A stretch of 64,000 bases of DNA from JAOUJD01 sp963841815. GTDB lineage: Bacteria; Pseudomonadota; Gammaproteobacteria; Burkholderiales; Burkholderiaceae_F. The stretch lies in the NCBI GenBank assembly GCA_963841815.1, contig CAWJEE010000019.1:1-64000 (forward strand), read 5' to 3'. Within the stretch, counting starts at the first letter, position 1; every line of letters begins with the position of its first letter. The notes beneath the pieces were generated by a model that saw only the letters and a program-made list of their open reading frames with translations, was not told where the DNA came from and did no database searches. The translations under genes and the position numbers were made by a program. Below are positions 18,315 to 27,939 of this stretch, one piece after another.

Positions 18315-19114
18315 AGATCGCATTCATCGGCGGCGGCAACATGGCCGCGGCGCTCGTCGGCGGCATGAAGCGCGCGGGGCTTGCCCACTCGATCGCCGTC
18401 CTGGAGATCGATGAGGCACGCCGGAAACAGCTCGCGGATCAGTACGGGGTGACTGCGCACGGCGCGGCAGGCGCCTGGCTCAAGGAGTGCGAGACCGTCG
18501 TGCTCGCCGTCAAGCCGCAGCAGATGCGCGACGCGGTCGAGGCCATCCGGCCGTTCATCGCGCGACCGCTCGTGCTTTCGATCGCGGCCGGCGTGCGAGC
18601 GAGCACGCTGGCGCGCTGGCTCGGCTCGGACGTCATCGTGCGCACGATGCCGAACACGCCCGCGCTGATCGGCGCGGGTGTCACCGGGGCGGCCGCGCTG
18701 GGCGGGGTCAGCAGCGAGCAGCGTGCCGCTGCCGGACAGATCCTCGCCGCGGTCGGGCAGGTCGTTTGGTTCGACGACGAGTCGCGCCTCGATCCGGTGA
18801 CCGCGATCTCGGGCAGCGGCCCCGCCTACGTCTTCTACTTCATCGAGGCGATGCAGCAGGCGGCGCGCGACATGGGGCTCACGGAAGCGCAGGCGCGGGC
18901 CCTTGCGGTGCAGACGTTCGCCGGCGCGGCGCAACTGGCGGCGGCCTCGCCGGAGCCGGTGCCGGTGCTGCGCGAGCGCGTCACTTCAAAGGGCGGCACG
19001 ACCGCCGCGGCGCTCGCCAGCCTGGATGCAGACAGCGTGAAGAACGCCATCGTCAAGGCGCTGCACGCTGCGAACGCCCGCGCGAAGGAAATCGGCGACG
19101 AACTCGACCGCTAG
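18311..19114 (+). CDS. proC: pyrroline-5-carboxylate reductase
   Basis: 267-residue enzyme for the last step of proline synthesis, NAD(P)H-dependent reduction of pyrroline-5-carboxylate. N-terminal nucleotide site AFIGGGNMAAALVGG, central VRTMPNTPALIGAG, AISGSGPAYVFYFIEA and the C-terminal signature RVTSKGGTTAAAL are all intact. It overlaps yggS by 4 bases. Its TAG stop falls inside the left end of a palindromic repeat (19109-19174). Confidence 0.97.
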   Translation: MKIAFIGGGNMAAALVGGMKRAGLAHSIAVLEIDEARRKQLADQYGVTAHGAAGAWLKECETVVLAVKPQQMRDAVEAIRPFIARPLVLSIAAGVRASTLARWLGSDVIVRTMPNTPALIGAGVTGAAALGGVSSEQRAAAGQILAAVGQVVWFDDESRLDPVTAISGSGPAYVFYFIEAMQQAARDMGLTEAQARALAVQTFAGAAQLAAASPEPVPVLRERVTSKGGTTAAALASLDADSVKNAIVKALHAANARAKEIGDELDR

Positions 19115-19174
19115 GGCCAGTTAACGCTTGGCTCGCGCATGCGCCGGGCCAAGCGTTCACACGCCGCCCTAGCG
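19109..19174. repeat. 66-bp nested palindrome between convergent genes, copy 1
   Basis: Outer arms CGCTAGGGC (19109-19117) and GCCCTAGCG (19166-19174) are perfect inverted repeats. Inner arms AACGCTTGGC (19123-19132) and GCCAAGCGTT (19148-19157) are also perfect, flanking a GCGCATGCGC centre. The outer CTAGs supply the TAG stops of proC and of the opposing gene. The reverse complement resembles 28793-28853. It probably acts as a bidirectional terminator or REP-like element. Confidence 0.8.
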
Positions 19175-19669
19175 CCCCGGTGCGCGGCGGTAGCTGACGC
19201 GGCGCTCCTCGCGCCAGGCATCCCCATCGCGACGCTCGCGCACGACCGTGTAGCTGTCGGGACCCGTGCGCTGCCAGTACGACCGGGCATTCGGACCGAA
19301 CGCAAAGCGAACGAGATCGCCATCGATGGCCGCTTCGATGATGCCGATGGGCGCGGAACTCGACCATGTCACGACCGTGATCCTCTGTTTCGCGGGATCC
19401 CAACTCCACACGGAGTCGCCGCGCAGCTTCGGTGCCTCGCCGGCCGCGCCGGCGATCTCGATCGTCCCGCGGAGGTGACGGCCGAACTGCAGGTCGTAGC
19501 ACTGGGTGTCGGCCGACGTGCCATCCGCCTGCTCCCCGCGCCAGCAGTGTCCGGCAAGGTCGCGCAGCCAACCGAGCCCCGCGACCGGTGGCTCGGCGCC
19601 GTGCAGTGCGGTTGCGGCGAGAGCGAGCGCGAGGAGCACTGTGGTGGAGCGGCGCCTGATGGCGTTCAT
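19169..19669 (-). CDS. hypothetical secreted protein
   Basis: 166 residues. A signal peptide is clear (MNAIRRRSTTVLLALALAATALHGAE, split here as a basic start, a hydrophobic core and an Ala-x-Ala-like cleavage region near residue 25). The mature protein has LAGHCWRGE and a second Cys in DTQCYDL, possibly a disulfide, and regular alternating strands such as RITVVTWSSSA, reminiscent of small beta-barrel or lipocalin-like secreted proteins. No function recognised. It starts 13 bases after the ubiA stop, so it is probably co-transcribed with ubiA. Confidence 0.7.
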   Translation of the reverse strand: MNAIRRRSTTVLLALALAATALHGAEPPVAGLGWLRDLAGHCWRGEQADGTSADTQCYDLQFGRHLRGTIEIAGAAGEAPKLRGDSVWSWDPAKQRITVVTWSSSAPIGIIEAAIDGDLVRFAFGPNARSYWQRTGPDSYTVVRERRDGDAWREERRVSYRRAPGR

Positions 19670-19682
19670 TTCGGCCTGCCTG

Positions 19683-20570
19683 TCAGCGAAGCGCGTAGTC
19701 CGCCACGGTGCCCGCGAACACGACGAAGCCGACCCAGTTGTTGTGGCGAAACGCCTGGAAGCATCCGTCCCGCGTGCGCGCCCGGATCAGCACGTAGTGA
19801 TTGAGCGCGAACCCGAACGCGAGGCCGCAGCCCAGGTAGAAGGGCAAGCCCGCGCCGATCGAGTGGCCGAGAAGGATGAGCAGCGACAGATAGGCGCCGT
19901 AGCACGCCATCACCACGGCGACGTCGGCCCGGCCGAAGAAGATGGCCGAAGACTTGATGCCGACCCTCAGGTCATCGTCGCGATCGACCATCGCGTACTC
20001 GGTGTCGTACGCCACCACCCAGAAGTTGTTCGCGAGGAAGAGCCACCAGCCGATCGCCGGCACCTGCCCCTGGATGGCCGCGAACGCCATCGGGATGCCG
20101 AACGAGAACGCGACGCCGAGATAGAGCTGCGGTACCGGGAAGAAACGCTTGAACAACGGGTAGGTGGCGGCGATCGCGACGGCGGCGACCGCCAGCCGCA
20201 TCGCCGCGTCGTTGAGGAAGAGCAGCAGCAGCGCGGACAGCCCCGCCAGCAGCGTGGCCACCGCCACCGCCTCGCGCGGACTGACGAGGCCTTGCGCCAC
20301 CACGCGCTGGGCCGTGCGCTTCACCTGCGCGTCGTAGCGGAAGTCTGCGGCGTCGTTGATCGCGCAGCCCGCCGACCGCATCAGGAACGTGCCGACGACG
20401 AAGACCGCGATCACCCCGGGCGCGGGACGGCCCGCCGAGGCGATCCAGAGCGCGGTGAGCGTGGGCCAGAGCAGCAGCAGCGAGCCGACCGGCTTGTCGA
20501 GCCGCACGAGGCTCGCGTACAGCGCGAGGCGACCGGGAGCGGCGACGGAGGAAGACTCGGAACGGGCCAT
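19683..20570 (-). CDS. ubiA: 4-hydroxybenzoate polyprenyltransferase UbiA
   Basis: 295-residue membrane prenyltransferase that attaches the polyprenyl tail to 4-hydroxybenzoate in ubiquinone synthesis. First Asp-rich motif NDAADFRYD at 72-80; second motif YDTEYAMVDRDDDLRVG. Seven to nine hydrophobic helices are evident. It is divergent from ugpB with an 86-bp gap. Ubiquinone use fits an aerobic or respiring betaproteobacterium. Confidence 0.95.
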   Translation of the reverse strand: MARSESSSVAAPGRLALYASLVRLDKPVGSLLLLWPTLTALWIASAGRPAPGVIAVFVVGTFLMRSAGCAINDAADFRYDAQVKRTAQRVVAQGLVSPREAVAVATLLAGLSALLLLFLNDAAMRLAVAAVAIAATYPLFKRFFPVPQLYLGVAFSFGIPMAFAAIQGQVPAIGWWLFLANNFWVVAYDTEYAMVDRDDDLRVGIKSSAIFFGRADVAVVMACYGAYLSLLILLGHSIGAGLPFYLGCGLAFGFALNHYVLIRARTRDGCFQAFRHNNWVGFVVFAGTVADYALR

Positions 20571-20656
20571 CTTTTGCGCGGTGAACGCAGCGCGGTTATC
20601 GTAACAGGCTGGTCATCGACAAGAACGACAATCGACGTTCAACCCGGGAGGACACG

Positions 20657-21973
20657 ATGTTCCGCAGGACCCTGATTTCCGCCGCACTGGCCGCCACGCT
20701 GGCCATCGGCATTGCCTCGCCCGCGCAGGCGCAGACCGAGATCCAGTGGTGGCACGCGATGGGCGGCGCGCTCGGCGAGTGGGTGAACGACCTGGCGAAG
20801 GGCTTCAACGAAAGCCAGAAGGAATACAAGATCGTCCCCGTCTACAAGGGCACCTACACCGAGTCGATGACGGCCGCGATCGCCGCGTACCGCGCCGGCA
20901 ACGCGCCGCACATCCTCCAGGTGTTCGAGGTAGGCACGGCAACGATGATGGCGTCCAAGGGCGCGATCGTGCCGGTTGGAAAGGTGATGGCCGATGCCGG
21001 CTACAAGTTCGACCCGAAGGTCTACATTCCCGCCGTCGTCGGCTACTACACGGCGCCGAACGGGCAGATGCTGTCGATGCCGTTCAACAGCTCGACGACC
21101 GTCTTTCACTACAACAAGGACGCCTTCAAGGCCGCCGGCCTCGACCCGGACCGGCCGCCGAAGACCTGGCCGGAGGTGGCGCTCGCCGCCGCCAAGCTGA
21201 AGGCCAGCGGGCACAAGTGCCCGTTCACCACCAGCTGGATCAGCTGGACGCAGCTGGAGAGCTTCTCCGCTTGGCACGACACGCTGTTCGCCACGCAGAA
21301 CAACGGCTTCGGCGGCATGAACGCGCGGCTCGTCGTCAACTCGCCGCTGCACGTGCGTCACATGGAGAACCTGGCGAACATGTCCAAGCAGGGCCTGTTC
21401 ATCTACAAGGGCCGCGACAACGCGGCCGACGCGACCTTCCCGTCCGGCGAGTGCGCGATGATGACCGGCTCGTCCGGGCTGCAAGGCTCGATCAAGCGCA
21501 ATGCGAAGTTCGCCGCGGGCCTCTCGACGCTGCCGTACTACCCGGACGTGCCTGGCGCGCCGCAGAACACCGTGATCGGCGGCGCCAGCCTGTGGGTGAT
21601 GTCGGGCAAGAAGCCGGCCGAGTACAAGGGCGTGGCGGCATTCTTCAACTACATCAACAAGCCTGACGTCCAGGCTGCCAGCCACCAGCGCACCGGCTAC
21701 CTGCCGATCACGATGGCCGCCTTCGAGCTGACCGAGAAGTCCGGGTTCTACAAGAAGAACCCGGGCGCCGACGTCCCGGTCACGCAGATGATCCGCAGGA
21801 CCACCGACCGGTCGCGCGGCATCCGCCTCGGCAACTTCGTGCAGGTCCGCACCATCGCCGACGAGGAGCTCGAACAGGTGTGGTCGGGCAAGAAGGCGCC
21901 GAAGGAGGCGCTCGACGCCATCGTCAAGCGCGGCAACGAGCAGCTCGAGCGGTTCCAGAAGGCCAACAAGTAG
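20657..21973 (+). CDS. ugpB: sn-glycerol-3-phosphate ABC transporter, substrate-binding protein
   Basis: 438-residue periplasmic family-1 solute-binding protein. Signal peptide with cleavage near AQAQTEIQWWHAMGG. The conserved stretches EIQWWHAMGG, GTYTESMTAAIAAYRAG, PFNSSTTVFHYNKDAF and GGASLWVMSG are typical of UgpB. A strong GGGAGGA precedes the ATG. It is the first gene of ugpBAEC; a stem-loop after it probably sets higher UgpB levels than the membrane genes. It takes up glycerol-3-phosphate or glycerophosphodiesters. Confidence 0.95.
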   Translation: MFRRTLISAALAATLAIGIASPAQAQTEIQWWHAMGGALGEWVNDLAKGFNESQKEYKIVPVYKGTYTESMTAAIAAYRAGNAPHILQVFEVGTATMMASKGAIVPVGKVMADAGYKFDPKVYIPAVVGYYTAPNGQMLSMPFNSSTTVFHYNKDAFKAAGLDPDRPPKTWPEVALAAAKLKASGHKCPFTTSWISWTQLESFSAWHDTLFATQNNGFGGMNARLVVNSPLHVRHMENLANMSKQGLFIYKGRDNAADATFPSGECAMMTGSSGLQGSIKRNAKFAAGLSTLPYYPDVPGAPQNTVIGGASLWVMSGKKPAEYKGVAAFFNYINKPDVQAASHQRTGYLPITMAAFELTEKSGFYKKNPGADVPVTQMIRRTTDRSRGIRLGNFVQVRTIADEELEQVWSGKKAPKEALDAIVKRGNEQLERFQKANK

Positions 21974-21988
21974 CGGAAGTCGCGCACC

Positions 21989-22030
21989 GACGGCGTCCGT
22001 GCCGGGCTGACCGCCCGTCCGGACGCCGTC
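21989..22030 (+). other. perfect stem-loop between ugpB and ugpA
   Basis: GACGGCGTCCG (21989-21999) pairs perfectly with CGGACGCCGTC (22020-22030), 20-base loop, followed by TCATTTCCCC. The position, 16 bases after ugpB in a 135-bp gap, fits an intercistronic mRNA-stabilising or attenuating hairpin, as is common after binding-protein genes. Confidence 0.6.
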
Positions 22031-22108
22031 TCATTTCCCCGTTGCGACGCGCGCCGCCTTGCGATTCCACACGCGCAGTTGCCTGAAACGGTCTAGCATC
22101 CGCGCGCA

Positions 22109-22993
22109 ATGGAAAAGCGCGTCCGCTTCCGTTCGCTGACCCTTCCCTGGCTGCTGCTCGCTCCGCAGCTCGCAGTCATCATCGTCTTCTTCTTCTGGCC
22201 GGCCGGCCAGGCGCTGCTGCAGTCGGTGCAGATGCAGGACGCCTTCGGCACGTCGACCGAGTTCGTCGGCCTCGAGAACTTCCAGCGCCTGTTCGCAGAC
22301 GAGCTCTACATCGAGTCGTTCCGCACCACCGCCGTGTTCTCGCTCCTCGTCGCCGTCGGCGGCATCGGGATCGCGCTGCTCCTTGCGGTGTTCGCCGACC
22401 GCGTGGTGCGCGGCGCGTCGGTCTACAAGACGCTGATGGTCTGGCCGTACGCCGTCGCCGCCGCCGTGGCCGGCGTGCTGTGGCTCTTCATGTTCGCCCC
22501 GTCGATCGGCATGGTCTCGTTCTGGCTGCGCGCCGCCGGATTCGACTGGAACCACCTGCTGAACCCGAACCACGCGATGGCGCTGATCGTGATGGCCGCG
22601 GTGTGGAAGCAGATCAGCTACAACCTCCTGTTCTTCCTTGCCGGGATGCAGTCGATCCCCAAGTCGCTGATCGAGGCAGCGGCCATCGACGGCGCCGGCC
22701 CGTGGCGCCGCTTCTGGTCGATCGTGTTTCCGCTGCTGTCACCCACCACGTTCTTCCTGCTGGTGATCAACATCGTCTACGCGTTCTTCGACACCTTTGC
22801 CATCGTCGACGCCGCCACGCAGGGCGGACCGGGAAAGGCGACCTCGATCCTGGTCTACAAGGTCTACTACGACGGGTTCAAGGGCATGGACCTCGGCTCG
22901 TCGGCCGCGCAGTCGGTCGTGCTGATGGCGATCGTGATCGCGCTGACGGTCGTGCAGTTCCGCTACGTCGAGAAGAAGGTGCAGTACTCATGA
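22109..22993 (+). CDS. ugpA: sn-glycerol-3-phosphate ABC transporter permease
   Basis: 294-residue inner-membrane permease with six helices, MalF-like. The EAA coupling loop reads LIEAAAIDGAGPWRRFWSIV, which contacts the ATPase UgpC. N-terminal helix LLAPQLAVIIVFFFWP is typical. It is followed after 13 bases by ugpE; with UgpE it forms the transmembrane channel of the importer. Confidence 0.95.
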   Translation: MEKRVRFRSLTLPWLLLAPQLAVIIVFFFWPAGQALLQSVQMQDAFGTSTEFVGLENFQRLFADELYIESFRTTAVFSLLVAVGGIGIALLLAVFADRVVRGASVYKTLMVWPYAVAAAVAGVLWLFMFAPSIGMVSFWLRAAGFDWNHLLNPNHAMALIVMAAVWKQISYNLLFFLAGMQSIPKSLIEAAAIDGAGPWRRFWSIVFPLLSPTTFFLLVINIVYAFFDTFAIVDAATQGGPGKATSILVYKVYYDGFKGMDLGSSAAQSVVLMAIVIALTVVQFRYVEKKVQYS

Positions 22994-23006
22994 AGGCGCG
23001 CCGCTG

Positions 23007-23858
23007 ATGGTCGAGCGCCGGCCCGGGCTGGACCTGCTCACGCACCTCGTGCTGATCCTCGGGGTGCTGATCGTCGCCTTCCCCGTCTACGTGACCTTCG
23101 TGGCGTCGACGCAGACCGCCGAAGCGATCGTGCAGGCGCCGATGTCGCTGGTGCCGGGCGACCGTCTCTGGCACAACTACTCGGCCGTGCTCACGGGTTC
23201 GGAAGGAGGCCCCGGCTCGTCGGCGCCGGTAGGCCGCATGATGTGGGTGAGCCTGGTCAGCGCGCTGACCATCGCACTTGGCAAGATCGCCATTTCGCTG
23301 CTTTCGGCGTTCGCGATCGTCTACTTCCGCTTCCCGTTCCGGAACTTCTTCTTCTGGTCGATCTTCGTGACGCTGATGCTGCCGGTGGAAGTGCGCATCG
23401 CGCCGACCTACCAGGTCGTGTCCGACCTCGGGATGCTCAACTCGTACGCGGGACTGACGATCCCGCTGATCGCCTCGGCGACCGCGACCTTCCTGTTCCG
23501 CCAGTTCTTCCTGACCGTGCCCGACGAACTGGCCGAGGCTGCGCGCATGGACGGCGCCGGGCCGATGCGCTTCTTCTGGGACGTGCTGCTGCCGCTGTCG
23601 CGCACGTCGATCGCGGCGCTGTTCGTGATCCAGTTCATCTACGGCTGGAACCAGTACCTGTGGCCGCTGCTCGTCACGACCGACGAGAACATGTATCCGG
23701 TGGTGATGGGCATCAAGCGGATGATCGCCGGCGGCGACGCGGTCAACGAATGGAACCTCGTGATGGCCACCGCGATCCTCGCGATGCTGCCCCCGGCCGC
23801 CGTCGTGCTGCTGATGCAGAAGTGGTTCGTCAAGGGCCTGGTCGAGACCGAGAAGTAG
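23007..23858 (+). CDS. ugpE: sn-glycerol-3-phosphate ABC transporter permease
   Basis: 283-residue MalG-like permease, six helices. The coupling loop is ELAEAARMDGAGPMRFFWDV. The C-terminal LPPAAVVLLMQKWFVKGLVETEK is a UgpE hallmark. ATG 23007 directly follows a tiny ATG...TGA pair at the ugpA end. It ends 19 bases before ugpC with a GAGAAGAGAG ribosome binding site. Confidence 0.95.
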   Translation: MVERRPGLDLLTHLVLILGVLIVAFPVYVTFVASTQTAEAIVQAPMSLVPGDRLWHNYSAVLTGSEGGPGSSAPVGRMMWVSLVSALTIALGKIAISLLSAFAIVYFRFPFRNFFFWSIFVTLMLPVEVRIAPTYQVVSDLGMLNSYAGLTIPLIASATATFLFRQFFLTVPDELAEAARMDGAGPMRFFWDVLLPLSRTSIAALFVIQFIYGWNQYLWPLLVTTDENMYPVVMGIKRMIAGGDAVNEWNLVMATAILAMLPPAAVVLLMQKWFVKGLVETEK

Positions 23859-23877
23859 AAGAACGAGAAGAGAGTAG

Positions 23878-24942
<1,065 letters not shown>

Positions 24943-24943
24943 C

Positions 24944-25402
24944 CTACTCCTTCCGGCGGAACTCGCAGTCGGGCTTCGTGCATTCGCCGTAGAGGGCGAG
25001 GGCGTGGTCCTGCAGCTTGAAGCCGCGCTCGGCCGCGATGCTGTGCTGGCGCCGCTCGATCTCCGAGTCGACGAACTCCTCGACCCGCCCGCAGGTCAGG
25101 CACACGAGGTGGTCGTGGTGCGATCCCTCGTTCAGCTCGAACATCGCGCGCCCGCCCTCGAAGTGATTCCGCGCGAGCAGGCCGGCCTGTTCGAACTGGG
25201 TGAGCACCCGGTACACGGTGGCCAGCCCGACGTCGATGTTCTCCGCGATCAGGGCCTTGTAGACGTCCTCCGCGCTCATGTGCCGGCCGCTGCCCTGCGC
25301 CGAACTGCGCTGGAAGATCTCCAGCACCTTCAGGCGAGGCAAGGTCGCCTTCAGACCCATGTTCTTCAGGTCGCTGGAGCTCGGCGGATTGCGGTTGGAC
25401 AT
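24944..25402 (-). CDS. fur: ferric uptake regulator Fur
   Basis: 152-residue iron-responsive repressor. N-terminal winged helix with LKNMGLKATLPRLKVLEIF and LIAENIDVGLATVYRVLTQFE. Metal site region EGSHHDHLVCLTCGRVEEF with the CxxC of the structural zinc site, and a second Cys pair near the C-terminus (ECTKPDC). Divergent from bamE with 93 bp between, the conserved proteobacterial fur-bamE arrangement. Confidence 0.96.
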   Translation of the reverse strand: MSNRNPPSSSDLKNMGLKATLPRLKVLEIFQRSSAQGSGRHMSAEDVYKALIAENIDVGLATVYRVLTQFEQAGLLARNHFEGGRAMFELNEGSHHDHLVCLTCGRVEEFVDSEIERRQHSIAAERGFKLQDHALALYGECTKPDCEFRRKE

Positions 25403-25495
25403 CGGTTCGGGACGTGAGCGGAATGGAGGGCGGCCGGGCTGGGAAACCGCATGGGTATCATACGGTCATTGAGAGCCTGACCGGGATTGCAGCCG

Positions 25496-26005
25496 ATGTT
25501 TCATCGCGTTCGACGCACCGCCACCCTGCTCGCCGGACTGGCGCTGCTCGCCGGGTGCCAGTCCGTGTCGGATGCGACGTCGAGCATGGCAACGGGGATA
25601 TCGGCGGTCACGGGCTGGGCGCCCACCTTCCTCGGTCCCTATCGCCCCGACGTGCACCAGGGCAACATCATCACGAAGGAGATGGTGGACCAGCTGCGCC
25701 AGGGGATGTCGCGCGAGCAAGTGCGGTTCATGCTGGGCACGCCCCTGCTGACCAGCGAATTCCACAAGGACCGCTGGGACTTCCCGTACTACCTGAACCC
25801 GCTCAAGGGACAGGTCCAGAGCCGCCGCCTCACCATCTACTTCGTGGACAACAAGGTCGATCGGTTCATGTCCGACGAAATGCCGTCGGAGACGATCGCG
25901 GACTCGCTGATCCTCGGCCCGAATGCGAAGAAGCTGCCGAAGGCAGCGCCGCGCCAGCAGGCGCAGCCCTCCGACAACCAAACACCACTACCCACCCGCG
26001 AGTAG
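25496..26005 (+). CDS. bamE: outer membrane assembly lipoprotein BamE
   Basis: 169-residue outer-membrane lipoprotein of the BAM complex that folds beta-barrel proteins. Lipobox LALLAGC near residue 21. The SmpA/OmlA core is clear: GNIITKEMVDQLRQGMSREQ, VRFMLGTPLL and DRWDFPYYLNP. The C-terminal tail is Pro/Gln-rich. ATG 25496 is preferred to an upstream in-frame start because it gives the normal signal peptide. A TATCAT about 40 bases upstream is a candidate -10. Confidence 0.94.
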   Translation: MFHRVRRTATLLAGLALLAGCQSVSDATSSMATGISAVTGWAPTFLGPYRPDVHQGNIITKEMVDQLRQGMSREQVRFMLGTPLLTSEFHKDRWDFPYYLNPLKGQVQSRRLTIYFVDNKVDRFMSDEMPSETIADSLILGPNAKKLPKAAPRQQAQPSDNQTPLPTRE

Positions 26006-26022
26006 CGTTCGTCGCGCCCCTC

Positions 26023-26817
26023 ATGAAACTTGCCATCGCAGGCGCGTCCGGCCGGATGGGCCGGATGCTGATCGAAGCGGCGCTGTCCGAGCCGGATGCG
26101 AGCGTCGCAGCGGCTTTCGACCGCGCAGACAGCCCGGACATCGGCCGCGACTGCGGTGAGTTCCTCGGACGTACGACCGGAACGCGAGTCACGGGCGACC
26201 TGCGCGCACTGGCCGGGTGCGACGTGCTGATCGACTTCACGCGGCCCGAGGCCACGCTGGCCCACCTCGACGCCTGCGTCGCGGCCGGCACCGGCGTCGT
26301 GATCGGCACGACCGGGTTCGACGACGCCGGCAAGGCGGCGATCCGCAAGGCTTCCGAACGGATCGGCGTGGTCTTCTCGCCGAACATGAGCGTCGGCGTC
26401 AACGCGACCTTCAAGCTGCTCGAGATGGCGGCGAAGATGATGAACCGCGGCTACGACATCGAGATCATCGAGGCCCATCACCGGCACAAGGTCGACGCTC
26501 CCTCGGGCACCGCGCTGAAGATGGGGGAGACGATCGCCGCCGCCCTCGGCGAGAAGCTCTCCGATGTCGCCGTCTACGCGCGCGAGGGCCACACCGGCGA
26601 GCGCAGGGCCGGCTCGATCGGGTTCGCCACGGTGCGCGGCGGCGACATCGTCGGCGACCACACGGTTCTGTTCGCCGGCACGGGCGAGCGCATCGAGATC
26701 ACGCACCGGTCGTCGAGCCGCATGACGTATGCCGCCGGAAGCATGCGCGCCGCCCGCTTCCTGGCCGGCCGCAAGTCCGGCCTCTTCGACATGTTCGACG
26801 TCCTGGGCATCCGATGA
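26023..26817 (+). CDS. dapB: 4-hydroxy-tetrahydrodipicolinate reductase
   Basis: 264-residue NAD(P)H-dependent enzyme of lysine and diaminopimelate synthesis. Nucleotide site AIAGASGRMGRMLI at the N-terminus; catalytic signature EAHHRHKVDAPSGTALKMGE around residue 150-170, including the catalytic His and Lys. Length is normal. It starts 17 bases after bamE and its stop overlaps the ExbB-like gene (ATGA). Confidence 0.97.
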   Translation: MKLAIAGASGRMGRMLIEAALSEPDASVAAAFDRADSPDIGRDCGEFLGRTTGTRVTGDLRALAGCDVLIDFTRPEATLAHLDACVAAGTGVVIGTTGFDDAGKAAIRKASERIGVVFSPNMSVGVNATFKLLEMAAKMMNRGYDIEIIEAHHRHKVDAPSGTALKMGETIAAALGEKLSDVAVYAREGHTGERRAGSIGFATVRGGDIVGDHTVLFAGTGERIEITHRSSSRMTYAAGSMRAARFLAGRKSGLFDMFDVLGIR

Positions 26818-27503
26818 CCGGAAACGGAGCGCTGGGCCTGCTGCACTTCTGGTCGCAGGCCGACGTGGTCATCCGCGTGACGGCGTACGTGCTGCTCGCG
26901 ATGTCGGTCGCCAGCTGGTTCCTGATCTTCTGGAAGGCCTGGGCCTGGCTCCGGGTGCGCCGCGCGTCGCGGGCGCTCGAACAGTTCTGGTCGGCATCGT
27001 CGATCGACGCCGCGATCGCGGACCTGAAACCGCACGATCGCGAGAACATCTTCGTGCCCGTCGCCACCGGCGGCGCGCGTGCGTCGGTCCACGCAGCGGC
27101 CGACGGCACCCTCGCATCGCAGACCGACCGCTCGGAGCTGATCACGCGCGCCCTGCGCCAGCGCATCAACGAAGCCGCGGGCCGGCTCGAAGCGGGACTC
27201 ACCATGCTCGCGTCGATCGGCAGCACCGCGCCCTTCGTCGGACTGTTCGGCACGGTGTGGGGCATCTATCACGCGCTGCTCAACATCGCGTCCTCGGGCC
27301 AGATCGCGATCGACAAGGTCGCGGGACCGGTGGGCGAGGCGCTGATCATGACCGCGTTCGGCCTCGCCGCGGCCATTCCCGCCGTGCTCGCCTACAACGC
27401 GTTCACCCGCGTGAACCGCCTCGTGCTCTCCCAGCTCGACGGTTTCGCGCACGACCTGCACGCCTTCCTCACCGTGGGCGCGCGCGTGCCGACGGAACCC
27501 TGA
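26814..27503 (+). CDS. exbB: ExbB/TolQ-family proton channel protein
   Basis: 229-residue MotA/TolQ/ExbB inner-membrane protein. Three transmembrane segments: VTAYVLLAMSVASWFLIFWK, GSTAPFVGLFGTVWGIYHAL (the conserved family motif) and a third with GEALIMTAFGLAAAIPAVLAYN. With ExbD it uses the proton gradient to energise TonB-dependent receptors. Being immediately followed by exbD and btuF suggests it serves the B12 receptor encoded nearby. A TolQ assignment is less likely because no tolA/tolB/pal follows. Confidence 0.88.
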   Translation: MTGNGALGLLHFWSQADVVIRVTAYVLLAMSVASWFLIFWKAWAWLRVRRASRALEQFWSASSIDAAIADLKPHDRENIFVPVATGGARASVHAAADGTLASQTDRSELITRALRQRINEAAGRLEAGLTMLASIGSTAPFVGLFGTVWGIYHALLNIASSGQIAIDKVAGPVGEALIMTAFGLAAAIPAVLAYNAFTRVNRLVLSQLDGFAHDLHAFLTVGARVPTEP

Positions 27504-27937
27504 TGGCGTTCGGCGGTTTCGATCAGCGGGGCGGGCCTTCGCAGCCGATGGCCGACATCAACGTCACGCCGCTGGTCGACGTGATGCTCGTGCTGCTGGT
27601 GATCTTCATCATCACCGCGCCGCTGCTGTCCTACTCGATCAAGCTCGACCTGCCGAACGACCCCGCGCCGGCGTCCGAACCGGCGCCCGCGACCGTCAGG
27701 CTGTCGATCGACGCCGCCGGCGCGGTCTACTGGGACGACGAGCCCGTCTCCGACACGCAACTCACCGCGCGCATGGCGGAAGCGGCGAAGTCCACCACGC
27801 TGCCCGAGTTGCACCTGCGCGCGGACAAGGCGACGCGCTACGAGCGCATCGCGTTCGTGCTGTCGACCGCGCAGCAGGCCGGCCTCGCGAAGATCGGCTT
27901 CGTCACCGAACCGGCGCTGCCAGCGGCTGCGCGGTAG
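27503..27937 (+). CDS. exbD: ExbD/TolR-family protein
   Basis: 144-residue biopolymer transport protein with one transmembrane helix (VDVMLVLLVIFIITAPLL) carrying the essential Asp in the PLVDVMLVLL motif, preceded by MADINVTPL. The periplasmic domain follows. It overlaps exbB by one base (TGATG) and is followed by btuF after 2 bases. No tonB gene is in the cluster, so TonB must be encoded elsewhere. Confidence 0.9.
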   Translation: MAFGGFDQRGGPSQPMADINVTPLVDVMLVLLVIFIITAPLLSYSIKLDLPNDPAPASEPAPATVRLSIDAAGAVYWDDEPVSDTQLTARMAEAAKSTTLPELHLRADKATRYERIAFVLSTAQQAGLAKIGFVTEPALPAAAR

Positions 27938-27939
27938 CG

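Noticed and set aside
24943..25495. Fur-box before bamE or fur
   Set aside because: The 93-bp gap is too GC-rich to show a convincing 19-bp Fur box; only TATCAT was noted as a weak -10.
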